In this document: positions 22,482 to 31,466 of the stretch, in pieces | Layout: every line of letters begins with the position of its first letter | Numbering within the stretch: the stretch's first letter is position 1 | NCBI RefSeq assembly: GCF_014648395.1 | Contig: NZ_BMRA01000007.1 | Coordinates: 205,164-269,163, forward strand | Length of the DNA stretch: 64,000 bases | Source of the DNA: Micromonospora fulviviridis | GTDB taxonomy: Bacteria; Actinomycetota; Actinomycetes; Mycobacteriales; Micromonosporaceae | Reading direction: 5' to 3' | Notes under the pieces: model-generated | What the model saw: only the letters and a program-made list of their open reading frames with translations | Told to the model about the DNA's origin: nothing | Database searches by the model: none | Translations under genes and position numbers: made by a program

Positions 22482-23522
22482 TCAGACCAGGCCGGCTTCG
22501 CGGAGGAGTTTCCAGAGGCCGGCGCCGTCGGGGGCGGCGAGCCACTTCTGGCCCACCGGGCCGGCGGAGGGGCGGCCGGGCGGGGTGGGCAGGCTGCCGG
22601 CGAGCACGGACTGGGTGGGCGAGAGGCGGCGGATCGCGACCCCGGCCACGTTGTCCGGGTGGGCGGCGGCGAACTCGCGGTAGATCTCCTGGTCGTGCTG
22701 CCCGTCGTCGCCGATGAGCAGCCAGCGGACGTCGGGGAACTCCCGGGCCAGCCGGGCCAGGGTGGCCCGCTTGTGCTCCCGGCCGCTGCGGAACCACCGG
22801 TCGGCGGTCGGCCCCCAGTCGGTGAGCAGCAGCGGACCGGCCGGGTAGAGGTGCCGGGAGAGGAACCGGGTCAGCGTCGGCGCGACGTTCCAGGCGCCGG
22901 TGGAGAGGTAGAAGACCGGCGCGCCGGGGTGGGCGGTGACCAGGCGCTCGTACAGGACCGCCATGCCGGGGACGGCGGCCCGGGCGTGCTCGTCGAGCAC
23001 GAAGGTGTTCCAGGCGGCGAGCAGCGGCCGGGGCAGCGCGGTCACCATGACCGTGTCGTCGATGTCGGAGAGGATGCCGAACCGGACCTCCGGGTCGAGG
23101 ATGCGGACCAGCGCCTCCACCGGCTCGGCGTCGGCCACGCTCAGGCGTACGCAGCCCCAGCCGGGGGTGAAGTCGGCCTTGATGACGGTGTCCACGAAGC
23201 CGCTGCGGTCCGCGGTCGCCTCCTGGGTCACGCCGCCCGCCTCGATGGTGATCTTGGCGTGCTTGGCGGGCAGGGTGGTGAAGCTGCGCCAGCCCCGGAC
23301 CTTCTCCAGCCGGCCGCGCTGGCGGGTGTCGGGGCGACCGAGCAGCACCCGGCAGAGCACGCGCGCCCAGCCCGGGGCGCCGTACCCGGCGTACGCGATG
23401 ATGTTGGCCTGCCACCCGGTGCGCCGCAGCCGGCGCTCCACCAGGCCGTGCAGGGCGTCCTCGATGCGGGCGGCCCGGTGCAGTTGCGGCACGGCCAGTT
23501 GGTCCGGTGGTGTGGGTGGCAC
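22482..23522 (-). CDS. App1-like phosphatidate phosphatase domain protein (DUF2183)
   Basis: A 346-residue HAD-like protein. The catalytic segment is RFGILSDIDDTVMVTALP (DxDxT/V type), followed by PVFYLSTGAWNVAPTLTRFL and RWLLIGDDGQHDQEIY, the order seen in the App1/DUF2183 family related to lipin phosphatases. An N-terminal domain of about 130 residues contains IIAYAGYGAPGWARVLCRVL. Bacterial members are presumed to dephosphorylate phosphatidate or a related lipid, but substrates are largely unproven. There is no signal peptide. The GTG at 23522 was chosen because family similarity begins here and AGGGTG lies just upstream; longer upstream starts give Ser/Arg-rich junk. Confidence 0.85.
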   Translation of the reverse strand: MPPTPPDQLAVPQLHRAARIEDALHGLVERRLRRTGWQANIIAYAGYGAPGWARVLCRVLLGRPDTRQRGRLEKVRGWRSFTTLPAKHAKITIEAGGVTQEATADRSGFVDTVIKADFTPGWGCVRLSVADAEPVEALVRILDPEVRFGILSDIDDTVMVTALPRPLLAAWNTFVLDEHARAAVPGMAVLYERLVTAHPGAPVFYLSTGAWNVAPTLTRFLSRHLYPAGPLLLTDWGPTADRWFRSGREHKRATLARLAREFPDVRWLLIGDDGQHDQEIYREFAAAHPDNVAGVAIRRLSPTQSVLAGSLPTPPGRPSAGPVGQKWLAAPDGAGLWKLLREAGLV

Positions 23523-23640
23523 GCTGTCACCCTGCCACAACCCGCGCGCACCGGCCACGCGAGTGGTCTGCCCCGATCCACCGCGCCGTCCGGCGCCCGC
23601 GTGACAGACTGCGGTCGAGGCGACGACGGGGGCGTTGGTC

Positions 23641-25251
23641 GTGTCGACACCAGAGCGGGACCCGGGACGGTGGCGTCCGGCGCTGGACCGGCCGGCGCTG
23701 GTGGCGCTGCTGCTCGGCACGGCCGGGGTGGGCTACCGGCTGGTGCTGACGCTGCTCACCCTGCCCACCTCGAACAGCGACGAGGCCACCTTCGGCCTGG
23801 CCGCCCTGCACATCGCCACCGGCAACGAGCGGCCGGTCTTCCTCTACGGCCAGCGCTACATGGGCATGCTGGAGTCCTACCTGGCGGCCCCGCTGGTGGG
23901 CTGGGCCGGGGCGAGCTGGCCGCTGCTGCGGCTGCCGCTGCTGGCGCTCTTCGCGGTCTTCCTGTGGCTGGCGTACCGGCTGACCCGCCGGCTCTTCTCC
24001 CCCTGGCTGGCCACCTTCGTGGTGGGCCTGCTGGCGCTCGGCTCCGAGCGGGTGGTCCGCGACCAGCTCACGGCGGTGGGCGGCCGGCCGGAGGTGAAAC
24101 CGGCGGTGCTGGCGATGGTGCTCATCGCGGTCGCCCTCGGCGACCGCCGGGTCCGGCACCGCTGGCTGGCCACCGGCCTGTTCGGGCTGCTGGCCGGGGT
24201 GGCGCTCTGGTCGGACTGGCTGATCCTGCCCTACCTGGCGGTGGCCGGTCTGCTGCTGCTCTGGGCCGCGCCCCGGGACCTGGTGGGCTGGCCGGGGGTG
24301 CTGCTGGTGGTGGGCTTCGTGCTCGGGGTCGCGCCGATGGTGAAGGACAACCTGGTCGCGCCGGACGGGCAGGACTCGCTGTCGGTGTTCCGGGAGATCA
24401 GCACCAAGGAGGGTGCGACGCCGTCGGTGACCGAACGGCTGCACGGCGGCCTGCTGGAGGGGGTGCCGCTGGCCTCCGGGCTCTGCCCGATGGACGGCTG
24501 CGCCCGCTGGGCGCAGTGGTTCGGGCTGCTCTACCCGGTGCTGCTGGTGGCCGCCGCCGGGCTCGCGCTGGTCGCGTTCCGCCGGGCCACGGAGCCCGCC
24601 GCGCGGACCCGGGCCGTGGCGATCCTCGCCCTGGTCGCCGGGGCGGCGCTGACCCTGCTGGCGTACGTGCGCAGCCCGCTCGCCGCGACCGACCCGCTGG
24701 GCAACTCCCGCTACCTGTCGGTGCTCCAGATCTCGCTGCCGGCGGTGCTCTGGCCGCTCTGGCGGGCCGCCGCGCACGCGGTGCGGGCCGCCGCGGGCGG
24801 GGCGGCCCGGCTCGCCGGCGCGCTGGCCGGTCTGGTGCTGGTCGCGCTGGCGGCCGCCACGCTGGCCGGCACCGTGGCATTCGTGGTGGACGCCCCGGCG
24901 CTGCGCGCCGAGGAGCGGCAGGCCCGGGAGCTGGCCGACGCGGTGCGCCGGGCCGGCCTGCGCGAGGTGTACGGGGACTACTGGACCTGCAACCGGTTGA
25001 TCTTCAACACCGGCGAGGCGGTGGTCTGCGCGGTGCTCGACGGCGACCTGAGCCCGGGGCAGAACCGCTATCCGGCGTACTGGAAGCGGGTGGGGCGGGC
25101 GGCCCGGCCCGGGTACGTGCTGGCCGTCGGCTCGTCGGCGGAGCGCGGGCTGCGCCGGCTGCTCGGTGACCGGGCCGACGCGGCGGTGGTGGCCGAGGTG
25201 GGCGGCTATCGGGTGTACCACCCGGAGAGCGCCGTGCGGCCGTGGCGCTGA
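23641..25251 (+). CDS. GT-C type membrane glycosyltransferase homologue
   Basis: A 536-residue polytopic protein with about ten to eleven hydrophobic segments between residues 15 and 435, then a soluble C-terminal part of about 100 residues. The first loop contains PTSNSDEATFGLAALHIA, with the acidic pair expected at the active site of GT-C enzymes that use polyprenyl-phosphate sugars. PVFLYGQRYMGMLESYLAAP in the same loop is typical of this uncharacterised group. It probably transfers a sugar on the outer face of the membrane to a glycan or protein. The GTG at 23641 was chosen; a TTG two codons earlier is possible. It diverges from the App1-like gene across about 118 bases. Confidence 0.78.
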   Translation: MSTPERDPGRWRPALDRPALVALLLGTAGVGYRLVLTLLTLPTSNSDEATFGLAALHIATGNERPVFLYGQRYMGMLESYLAAPLVGWAGASWPLLRLPLLALFAVFLWLAYRLTRRLFSPWLATFVVGLLALGSERVVRDQLTAVGGRPEVKPAVLAMVLIAVALGDRRVRHRWLATGLFGLLAGVALWSDWLILPYLAVAGLLLLWAAPRDLVGWPGVLLVVGFVLGVAPMVKDNLVAPDGQDSLSVFREISTKEGATPSVTERLHGGLLEGVPLASGLCPMDGCARWAQWFGLLYPVLLVAAAGLALVAFRRATEPAARTRAVAILALVAGAALTLLAYVRSPLAATDPLGNSRYLSVLQISLPAVLWPLWRAAAHAVRAAAGGAARLAGALAGLVLVALAAATLAGTVAFVVDAPALRAEERQARELADAVRRAGLREVYGDYWTCNRLIFNTGEAVVCAVLDGDLSPGQNRYPAYWKRVGRAARPGYVLAVGSSAERGLRRLLGDRADAAVVAEVGGYRVYHPESAVRPWR

Positions 25252-25261
25252 ACCCGGGCCG

Positions 25262-25267
25262 TACGCT
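25262..25267 (+). promoter_or_regulatory. Putative -10 box of a leaderless yaaA transcript
   Basis: TACGCT is followed by six bases and the ATG at 25274. The gap to the previous stop codon is only 22 bases and holds no ribosome site. A leaderless message is the simplest reading. Confidence 0.5.
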
Positions 25268-25273
25268 GTGCCG

Positions 25274-26071
25274 ATGCTCATCCTGCTGCCCCCGTCGGAG
25301 GGGAAGGCCGAGGCCGGCACCGGCCGGCGGCTGGACCTGTCGAAGCTCTCCCTACCGGAGCTGAACCCGGCCCGGGAGGAGGTGCTGGCCGCCCTGGTCG
25401 ACCTCTGCGCCGGCCCGGACGAGGCGGCGGCCCGCGAGGCGCTGGGCCTGAGCGAGGGGCAGCGCGGCGAGCTGCGGCGCAACGCGCGGCTGCGGGTGGC
25501 GGCCACCGCCCCGGCCGGGCGGATCTACACGGGGGTGCTCTACGAGGCGCTCGACCTGGCCACGCTGCCGCCGGCCGCGGAGCGGCTGGCCCGCCGCTCG
25601 GTGCTGGTCAGCTCGGGCCTGTGGGGCGCGGTACGCCTCACCGACCGGATCCCGCCCTACCGCTGCCCGGTCGGGGCGCGGCTGCCGGGCGTCGGGGCGC
25701 TGTCGGCGTACTGGCGCACGGCGCTGGCCGAGGCCATGGCGGCGGCCGCCGGGAAGGGCCCGGTGCTCGACCTGCGCTCGGGCGCGTACGCGGCCACCTG
25801 GGCGCCGCGCGGGGCGGTCGCCGAGCGCACCGTGACCGTGCGGGTGCTGCACGAGCGCGACGTGGACGGGGCGCCGACCCGGTCGGTGGTGAGCCACTTC
25901 AACAAGGCCACCAAGGGCCGGCTGGTCCGCGACCTGCTCACCGCCGGCGCCCGGCCGCGCACCGCCGACGCGCTCATCGGGGCGCTGCGCGAGCTGAAGT
26001 ACCAGGTCGAGGAGCAGCCTCGGACGACCGGCCGCCCCCGCCAGGTCGACGTGGTCGTCACCGAGCTCTGA
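25274..26071 (+). CDS. yaaA: YaaA family peroxide stress protein (DUF328)
   Basis: A 265-residue cytoplasmic protein. It starts MLILLPPSEGKAEAGTGRRL and contains IYTGVLYEALDLATLP, VLVSSGLWGAVRLTDRIPPY and SHFNKATKGRLVRDLL, all signatures of the YaaA family. E. coli YaaA lowers free intracellular iron and limits Fenton damage under peroxide stress, and the fold binds DNA. The actinobacterial role is assumed by homology only. It follows the GT-C gene closely but probably has its own promoter. Confidence 0.9.
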   Translation: MLILLPPSEGKAEAGTGRRLDLSKLSLPELNPAREEVLAALVDLCAGPDEAAAREALGLSEGQRGELRRNARLRVAATAPAGRIYTGVLYEALDLATLPPAAERLARRSVLVSSGLWGAVRLTDRIPPYRCPVGARLPGVGALSAYWRTALAEAMAAAAGKGPVLDLRSGAYAATWAPRGAVAERTVTVRVLHERDVDGAPTRSVVSHFNKATKGRLVRDLLTAGARPRTADALIGALRELKYQVEEQPRTTGRPRQVDVVVTEL

Positions 26072-26179
26072 GGGCTGCTTGCCGCAAATTTTGCTCAAGG
26101 CTCGGTCGCAGCGGTTTCGCGGCGCGGACGGCGGGGGTCACGGTTAGGGAACCCCGACACCGAGCAAGGAGCTGTTCCG

Positions 26180-26848
26180 ATGGCCCCCGAGTCCACCACC
26201 CTGCTCGACCGGCCCCGCCAGTCGTCGCCACCCCCGCCACTGGACTGGCTCACCCTGGCCGACGCCTTCGAGGTCGCCTGCCTGGTGCGCTGCACCCCGC
26301 CCCCGGCCGCCGACGCCCGCCGGGTCGACATCGGGGCGTACCGGGGCGGGATCGCCGAGTTCAACCGCGAGGACGCCGCGCACCGGATGCGGCAACTGCT
26401 GCACCGGCTGGACGTGCCGGTGGAGCACGAGCTGGCCACGGGCGGCCTGCGCCGCCGGTACGAGCTGCACCGGCTGTCGGTGCCCCGGGAGCACCGGTCG
26501 GCGTACGCGACCCTGCTGGAGGCCGGCTGGCGGCAGGGCCGCCGCGAGCTGCTCGGCGGGCCCTTCCCCGGGGCCTCCACGGCCCGCCGGGTGTGGCGGC
26601 CGCGGCTGGCCGCGGCGGCGTGGCGGGCGGCGCTGCTGGCCGGCGGCCGGCACGTACGCCGGCACAGCCTCGGCATCCGGCTCGCCGACCGGGACCTTGC
26701 CGCGGTGCTGGTCCGGGGCGCGGCGCTGCTGGAGGTCCCGGCGGTGCTCCGGCCCGGCGCGGGCTGCTTCCTGGTGAGCGTCGCCAACGGCCCGCACCGG
26801 GTGCGGATCACCGAGAGCGCCAGGCTGGCCCCGGCGGCGGCCTGCTGA
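26180..26848 (+). CDS. Protein of unknown function
   Basis: A 222-residue protein without signal peptide or membrane segment, rich in Arg and Ala. AAGGAG eight bases before the ATG and normal codon use support it as a real gene. Visible stretches are PPLDWLTLADAFEVACLVRC near the start, then a central RRRYELHRLSVPREHRSAYA and a helical RVWRPRLAAAAWRAALLAGG. I do not recognise the family. It is followed after 114 bases by the TAXI lipoprotein gene on the same strand. Confidence 0.75.
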   Translation: MAPESTTLLDRPRQSSPPPPLDWLTLADAFEVACLVRCTPPPAADARRVDIGAYRGGIAEFNREDAAHRMRQLLHRLDVPVEHELATGGLRRRYELHRLSVPREHRSAYATLLEAGWRQGRRELLGGPFPGASTARRVWRPRLAAAAWRAALLAGGRHVRRHSLGIRLADRDLAAVLVRGAALLEVPAVLRPGAGCFLVSVANGPHRVRITESARLAPAAAC

Positions 26849-26962
26849 CCGCGCCCGCCCGGGGCGTCCCGCGGTCACCGCACGACCGTGGGCGCGGCTC
26901 CGGGCGCCACGGTGGGCGGCCGGGCTTGCGCGGCGGGTGGTCGGCAGCGCAAAGTTCAGCCC

Positions 26963-27913
26963 GTGAGCCGACACTGGTCTGTGCGCGGCCGGCGCCGGAC
27001 CGCGGCCCCGCTGGCGCTGTTGCTGCTGCTCGTGGCCGGCCTGGCCGCCTGCCGGGACGAGCCCACCGAGCCGGTGCGGATCCGGATCGCGACCGGTAGC
27101 CCCACGGCGGTCTACCACGCCTTCGGCCAGTCGCTGGCCGCCCTGCTCAACCGGGAGCTGCCCGGCGTACGGGCCAGCGTGGTGGTCACCGCGGCGTCCG
27201 CGCAGAACGTCCGGCTGGTCGGCTCCGGCGAGGCGGAGCTGGGCTTCACCCAGGCCGACGTGCTGCCGCCGCACGCGCCGGAGCACCCCACGGTGCTCGC
27301 CGTGGCCCGGGTCTACGACGACCTGCTGCACCTCGTCACCACCGCCGGCGGTCCGGTACGCACCCTCGCCGACCTGCGCGGGCGGCGGGTGTCGGTGGGC
27401 GCCGACGGCTCCGGCACCGAGGTCACCGCCACCCGGCTGCTCACCGTGGCCCAGCTCGGCGGCACGGTGGTCCAGGAGCATCTCGGCCTGGACGACTCGG
27501 TGGCGGCGCTGCGTGCCGGCCGGATCGACGCCTTCTTCTTCTCCGGCGGCCTGCCGGTCCGCGGCGTCGCCGAGCTGGCCGGCCGCACCTCGGTGCGGAT
27601 GGTCGACCTGGGCGAGTGGACCGAACCGCTGCGCCGCGGGTACGGGCAGGTCTACGTGACCCGGGACATCCCCCGCTCGGTCTACGGGGCGGACCCGGTC
27701 AGCACGGTGGCGAACCCGAACTACCTGATCGTCCGCGCCGACCTGCCGACGGAGCTGGTGCGCGAGGTGACCCGGCTGCTGATGGAGCGCCGGGAGGAGC
27801 TGGCCGCCGCGCACCCGGCGGCCGGCCGGATGAGTCCCCGGGCCGCGATCGTCACCACCCCGCTGCCGCTGCATCCGGGTGCGGCGGACTGGTACCGGGC
27901 CACCAAGCCCTGA
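26963..27913 (+). CDS. TAXI family TRAP-type solute-binding lipoprotein
   Basis: A 316-residue exported protein. The N-terminus is arginine-rich (WSVRGRRRTAAPLA) and ends in a lipobox, VAGLAAC, so the mature protein is a lipoprotein on the outer face of the membrane. The mature part begins with RIRIATGSPTAVYHAFGQSL, the typical TAXI start, and has AELGFTQADVLPPHAP and VSVGADGSGTEVTATRLL. No TRAP permease (DctQM) gene is nearby. The gene instead converges, with seven bases between stops, on a sensor kinase and its regulator. It may therefore feed a ligand signal to the kinase rather than a transporter. The GTG at 26963 is the first start that keeps a proper signal peptide. Confidence 0.87.
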   Translation: MSRHWSVRGRRRTAAPLALLLLLVAGLAACRDEPTEPVRIRIATGSPTAVYHAFGQSLAALLNRELPGVRASVVVTAASAQNVRLVGSGEAELGFTQADVLPPHAPEHPTVLAVARVYDDLLHLVTTAGGPVRTLADLRGRRVSVGADGSGTEVTATRLLTVAQLGGTVVQEHLGLDDSVAALRAGRIDAFFFSGGLPVRGVAELAGRTSVRMVDLGEWTEPLRRGYGQVYVTRDIPRSVYGADPVSTVANPNYLIVRADLPTELVREVTRLLMERREELAAAHPAAGRMSPRAAIVTTPLPLHPGAADWYRATKP

Positions 27914-27920
27914 GGCGGGG

Positions 27921-29384
27921 TCAGCGCCGCCCGGCCTCGGAGCCGACCCGTTCGACCGGGCCCTCGCCGGGCGCCGGGGCAGGCCCGTCCGGCGCGTCCG
28001 GCTCGGCCGGCTCGTCGTCGGGAGCCGGGAACCACAGCTCGGCGACCAGCCCCCGGGGCTCGCCCTGGCGCATGGTCAGCCGGCCGTCGGAGGCGTCGAC
28101 AAGCACCGCGACGATGGTCAGCCCGAGCCCGGCGCCGTCCACGTTCTGCACGTCGGGGGCCCGCCAGAACCGCTCGGTGGCCTGGTCGAGCTGGCTGGCC
28201 GTCATGCCGGGTCCGGTGTCCCGCACCTCCAGCGCGGTCCCGCCGTCGGCCGGCCGCACGGTCACCGTCACCGCTCCCCCGGCGCCGCTGAACTTGACCG
28301 CGTTGTCGATCAGCGCGTCGAGCGCCTGGTCGATGGCGGTCGGCACGGTCCGGGCGTACGCGGGCGCCCCGGTCGTGTCGAGCGTGAGGGTGACCGACCG
28401 GTGCCGGGCCAGCGGCAGCCAGGCCGCCACCCGGGAGGCGGCGATGGCGGCGGCGTCGACGGTGACCCGCTGGTTCTCCTCCCGCTCGGCCCGGGCCAGG
28501 GTGAGCAGCGCGTCGAGCACGGTGGCCAGCCGGTCGGTCTCCTCCAGCGCCAGCCGGTGCTCGGCCCGGCCGTCGGGGTCGGTCAGGCTCGGCCCCAGCT
28601 CCTCCACCCGCAGCCGCAACGCGGTCAGCGGGTTGCGGAGCTGGTGGCTGGCGTGCGCGACGAACGCCCGCTGCCGGTCCATCACGTCGGAGACCGCGTC
28701 GGCCATGTCGTTGAAGCTGGTCGCGAGCCGGCGCAGCTCGGGCGGGCCGAGCCGGGGACGGACCCGGGCCCGCCGGTGCCCCTCGGCGATCTCGTGGGTG
28801 ACCGCGTCCAGCTCGGTGACCGGGCGCAGCACCCAGCCGGCCAGCCCGAACGCGGTGGAGACGCAGGCCAGCACCGCGAGCAGGCCGATCCCGGCGAGCA
28901 GCAGCCACCAGGCGGTGACGGTGCGGCGCACCTTGGCCGCCGGTGTCGTGGTGACCACCGCGCCGAGCACCTCGCCGCCGTCGTTGATCGGGACCGCCAC
29001 CACGATGGGCCCGTCCACCCAGGGCCAGACCGACTCCGGCCCGCTGAACTGCTGTCCGGAGAGCGCGGTGTCCAGGGCCGGGTCGGTGCCCGCGCCGAAC
29101 TCCCAGCGGGCCGAGGCGGCCACGGTGCGGCGGTCCCGGTCCACCACGGCGGCGCCCACGCCGTAGAGGTCGTCGTAGGCGGCCAGTTCCCCGTCCAGCG
29201 GGCCGGGGGTGCCGCCGCGCAGCGCCGGGCCGGCCAGCGAGGCGAACCGGGTGGCGTCGGCGAGCCGGTCGGCGCGGACCCGGTCGGTCTCCCGGGTGGC
29301 CAGGGTGGCCGCCAGCGGGGTCTCCAGGGCGAGCAGCACCAGCACCATCAGCAGCAGGTAGCTGATCACCAGCCGGCGGCGCAC
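27921..29384 (-). CDS. Two-component sensor histidine kinase
   Basis: A 487-residue membrane kinase. TM1 spans about residues 6-25 and TM2 about 158-178, enclosing an extracytoplasmic sensor domain of about 130 residues. A HAMP-like segment follows (GWVLRPVTELDAVTHEIAEG). The dimerisation box FVAHASHQLRNPLTALRLRV places the phospho-accepting histidine at residue 247. The ATPase part has DNAVKFSGAGGAV, VRDTGPGM and GAGLGLTIV. The last 40 residues are a Pro/Ala/Glu tail. The GTG at 29384 has GGAGG six bases upstream. It lies 10 bases after its response regulator gene and converges with the TAXI lipoprotein. Confidence 0.93.
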   Translation of the reverse strand: MRRRLVISYLLLMVLVLLALETPLAATLATRETDRVRADRLADATRFASLAGPALRGGTPGPLDGELAAYDDLYGVGAAVVDRDRRTVAASARWEFGAGTDPALDTALSGQQFSGPESVWPWVDGPIVVAVPINDGGEVLGAVVTTTPAAKVRRTVTAWWLLLAGIGLLAVLACVSTAFGLAGWVLRPVTELDAVTHEIAEGHRRARVRPRLGPPELRRLATSFNDMADAVSDVMDRQRAFVAHASHQLRNPLTALRLRVEELGPSLTDPDGRAEHRLALEETDRLATVLDALLTLARAEREENQRVTVDAAAIAASRVAAWLPLARHRSVTLTLDTTGAPAYARTVPTAIDQALDALIDNAVKFSGAGGAVTVTVRPADGGTALEVRDTGPGMTASQLDQATERFWRAPDVQNVDGAGLGLTIVAVLVDASDGRLTMRQGEPRGLVAELWFPAPDDEPAEPDAPDGPAPAPGEGPVERVGSEAGRR

Positions 29385-29394
29385 CGGGGCCTCC

Positions 29395-30051
29395 TCACTC
29401 GCCGCGGAGCCGGTAGCCGACCCCGCGGACGGTCTCCACCAGCGTCGGGTCGCCGAGCTTGCCGCGCAGCGAGCCGACGTGCACCTCGACGGTGTGGCGG
29501 TCGGCCCAGGTGGTGCCCCAGACGTCGAGCAGGATCCGGTCCCGGGGCACGGCCACCCCGGGCTGGCGGGCCAGGGAGAGCAGGATGTCGAACTCCTTGC
29601 GGGTGAGCGCCACCGGCCGGCCCGCGACGCTGACGGTCCGGCCGCCCACGTCGATGCGGACGGCGCCCGCCTCGATGAGGTTGCGCTCCGGGGCGGTGTG
29701 CGCGGCCCGGCGCAGCACCGCCTCGATCCGCGCCTGGAGCTCCACCATCGAGAACGGCTTGACCACGTAGTCGTCGGCGCCCAGCCGGAGGCCGAGCACC
29801 CGGTCGCGTTCCTCGCCCCGGGCGGTCACCGCGATGATGCCGAGCTGGCTGCTGCGCCGGCGCAGCTCCCGGCACAGGTCGGTGCCGTCGCCGTCGGGCA
29901 GGGTCAGGTCGAGCAGCACCAGGTCGCACGGGGCGGCGGAGAGCGCGGCCTCGACGGTGGCGGCGTGCTCCACCTCGTACCCGCGCCGGGTCAGCGCGGA
30001 CGACAGGGCGGCGGCCACCCGACGATCGTCCTCGACCAGGAGGATCCGCAC
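29395..30051 (-). CDS. OmpR/PhoB-type response regulator
   Basis: A 218-residue regulator with a receiver domain (RILLVEDDRRVAAAL at the start, phospho-acceptor Asp48 in DLVLLDLTLPDGDG, lysine in DDYVVKPFS) and a C-terminal winged helix (ALTRKEFDILLSLARQPG, then DRHTVEVHVGSLRGKLG and VRGVGYRL). The GTG at 30051 is chosen because GGAGG lies five bases upstream; an ATG four codons earlier, at 30063, is an alternative without a clear ribosome site. Autoregulation and control of the TAXI gene are plausible but not shown. Confidence 0.93.
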   Translation of the reverse strand: MRILLVEDDRRVAAALSSALTRRGYEVEHAATVEAALSAAPCDLVLLDLTLPDGDGTDLCRELRRRSSQLGIIAVTARGEERDRVLGLRLGADDYVVKPFSMVELQARIEAVLRRAAHTAPERNLIEAGAVRIDVGGRTVSVAGRPVALTRKEFDILLSLARQPGVAVPRDRILLDVWGTTWADRHTVEVHVGSLRGKLGDPTLVETVRGVGYRLRGE

Positions 30052-30160
30052 CCGTGCCTCCATCCGCTCGACGTGCTGCCCTGCGAATGGTGGCAGACGT
30101 GGCCCGGCGAGGGGAGACCCCGGGCGCACCGTGGAAGCCGGGGGCGCCGCCGGTGAGCTA

Positions 30161-31420
30161 ATGTTCCGCCTTGTGTCCGCAGCTGCCGCCACCCCCGAGT
30201 CCCCGGTCACCGACCCCGCGGGCGCCTCTTCCGCCGGCCACGTACGTCCCGGCGGCACCGGTGGTTCCGCGGACGCGGGCGGCCGCGCGGACGAACGCCC
30301 GGGCCTGTGGCGGCGGTACCCGGCCGCGACCGCGCTCGTGGTCTACGTCCTGCTCCGGCTCAGCGGGTTGGTCATCCTCGCGATCTTCGCCCACCGGGCG
30401 GGGGCCGACTTCTGGTCGCTGCTGAACGATCGCTTCGACGCCCGGTGGTACGTGAACATCGCCGAGGACGGCTACGACACGGGGCTGACCGGCGACCACC
30501 CGTACATGAAGAGCAAGCTGTCCAACCTGCCGTTCTTCCCGCTCTACCCGGGTCTCATCGCGGCGGTCACGGCGGTCACCCCGTTCTCCGCCCCGGTCTC
30601 GGCGCTGATCGTGTCGTGGACGGCCGGGCTGGCCGCCGCGTGGGGCATCTACGCCGTCGGCGCGCACGTCGCGTCCCGCCGGGCGGGGCTGATCCTGGTC
30701 GCCCTGTGGGCGCTGCTGCCGCACGCCGTCGTGCAGAACATGGCCTACACCGAGACGATCTTCACCGCGCTCGTGGCGTGGACGCTCTACGCGCTGCTGC
30801 GCCGGCAGTGGCTGACCGCCGGCCTGCTCTGCCTGGTCGCCGGCCTGTCCCGGCCCACCGCCACGACGGTGGCCGCGGCGGTGGGGTTGACCGCGCTGGT
30901 GGCGATCGTCCGTCGCCAGGACGGCTGGCGGCCGTGGGCGGCGGCGGCGCTGTCCCCCCTCGGCTACCTGGCCTACCTGGCCTGGGTCAGCGACCGCCTG
31001 GGCCGGGTCGACGGCTACTTCCACCTCCAGGAGACGACCTGGCGGATCGGCTTCGACGGCGGCGTCTCGACGTTCACCACGTTCAAGCGGGTGCTGACCG
31101 AGCCGGAGAACCTCGCCCTCTACATGTCCACCCTGCTCATGGGCCTGGCGGTGGTGCTCATCGCACTGCTCGTGTCGCACCGCTACCCGCTGCCCCTGCT
31201 GGTCTACTCGATCGCGTTCTTCGTGATCACCGTGGGGACGGAGAACTACTACTGGGCGAAGGGCCGTTACCTGGTGCCGGCCTTCACCCTGCTCCTGCCG
31301 ATCGCCGTGGGGCTGGCGAAGGCCCGCCGCACCACCCTGCTGGCGGTGCTCGGGTTCCTTCTGGTCGTCTCGGGCTGGTACGGCACGTACCTGAGCCTGG
31401 TCTGGCGCGCCTCGCCCTGA
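30161..31420 (+). CDS. PIG-V-like mannosyltransferase family membrane protein
   Basis: A 419-residue polytopic GT-C protein. After a 50-residue Ala/Gly/Pro-rich cytoplasmic start come about ten hydrophobic helices. The first outer loop has NDRFDARWYVNIAEDGYDTG, with the Asp-Ala-X-Trp-Tyr pattern of this family, then KLSNLPFFPLYPGLIAAV. PHAVVQNMAYTETIFTALVA and YYWAKGRYLVPAF are further conserved parts. It should transfer mannose or another sugar from polyprenyl phosphate on the outer face of the membrane. It is a paralogue of the gene at 39661-40851. ATG 30161 was chosen; a GTG four codons later is possible. Confidence 0.83.
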   Translation: MFRLVSAAAATPESPVTDPAGASSAGHVRPGGTGGSADAGGRADERPGLWRRYPAATALVVYVLLRLSGLVILAIFAHRAGADFWSLLNDRFDARWYVNIAEDGYDTGLTGDHPYMKSKLSNLPFFPLYPGLIAAVTAVTPFSAPVSALIVSWTAGLAAAWGIYAVGAHVASRRAGLILVALWALLPHAVVQNMAYTETIFTALVAWTLYALLRRQWLTAGLLCLVAGLSRPTATTVAAAVGLTALVAIVRRQDGWRPWAAAALSPLGYLAYLAWVSDRLGRVDGYFHLQETTWRIGFDGGVSTFTTFKRVLTEPENLALYMSTLLMGLAVVLIALLVSHRYPLPLLVYSIAFFVITVGTENYYWAKGRYLVPAFTLLLPIAVGLAKARRTTLLAVLGFLLVVSGWYGTYLSLVWRASP

Positions 31421-31455
31421 CCGGCCGGCGGCGCCCAGGCCCGCCGCCGGGCCGG
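31421..31455. terminator. Hairpin terminator between convergent genes
   Basis: A stem of 13 pairs with one bulged base (31421-31433 with 31442-31455) lies directly after the stop at 31420 and before the convergent stop at 31467. Confidence 0.6.
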
Positions 31456-31466
31456 ACACGCCACCG

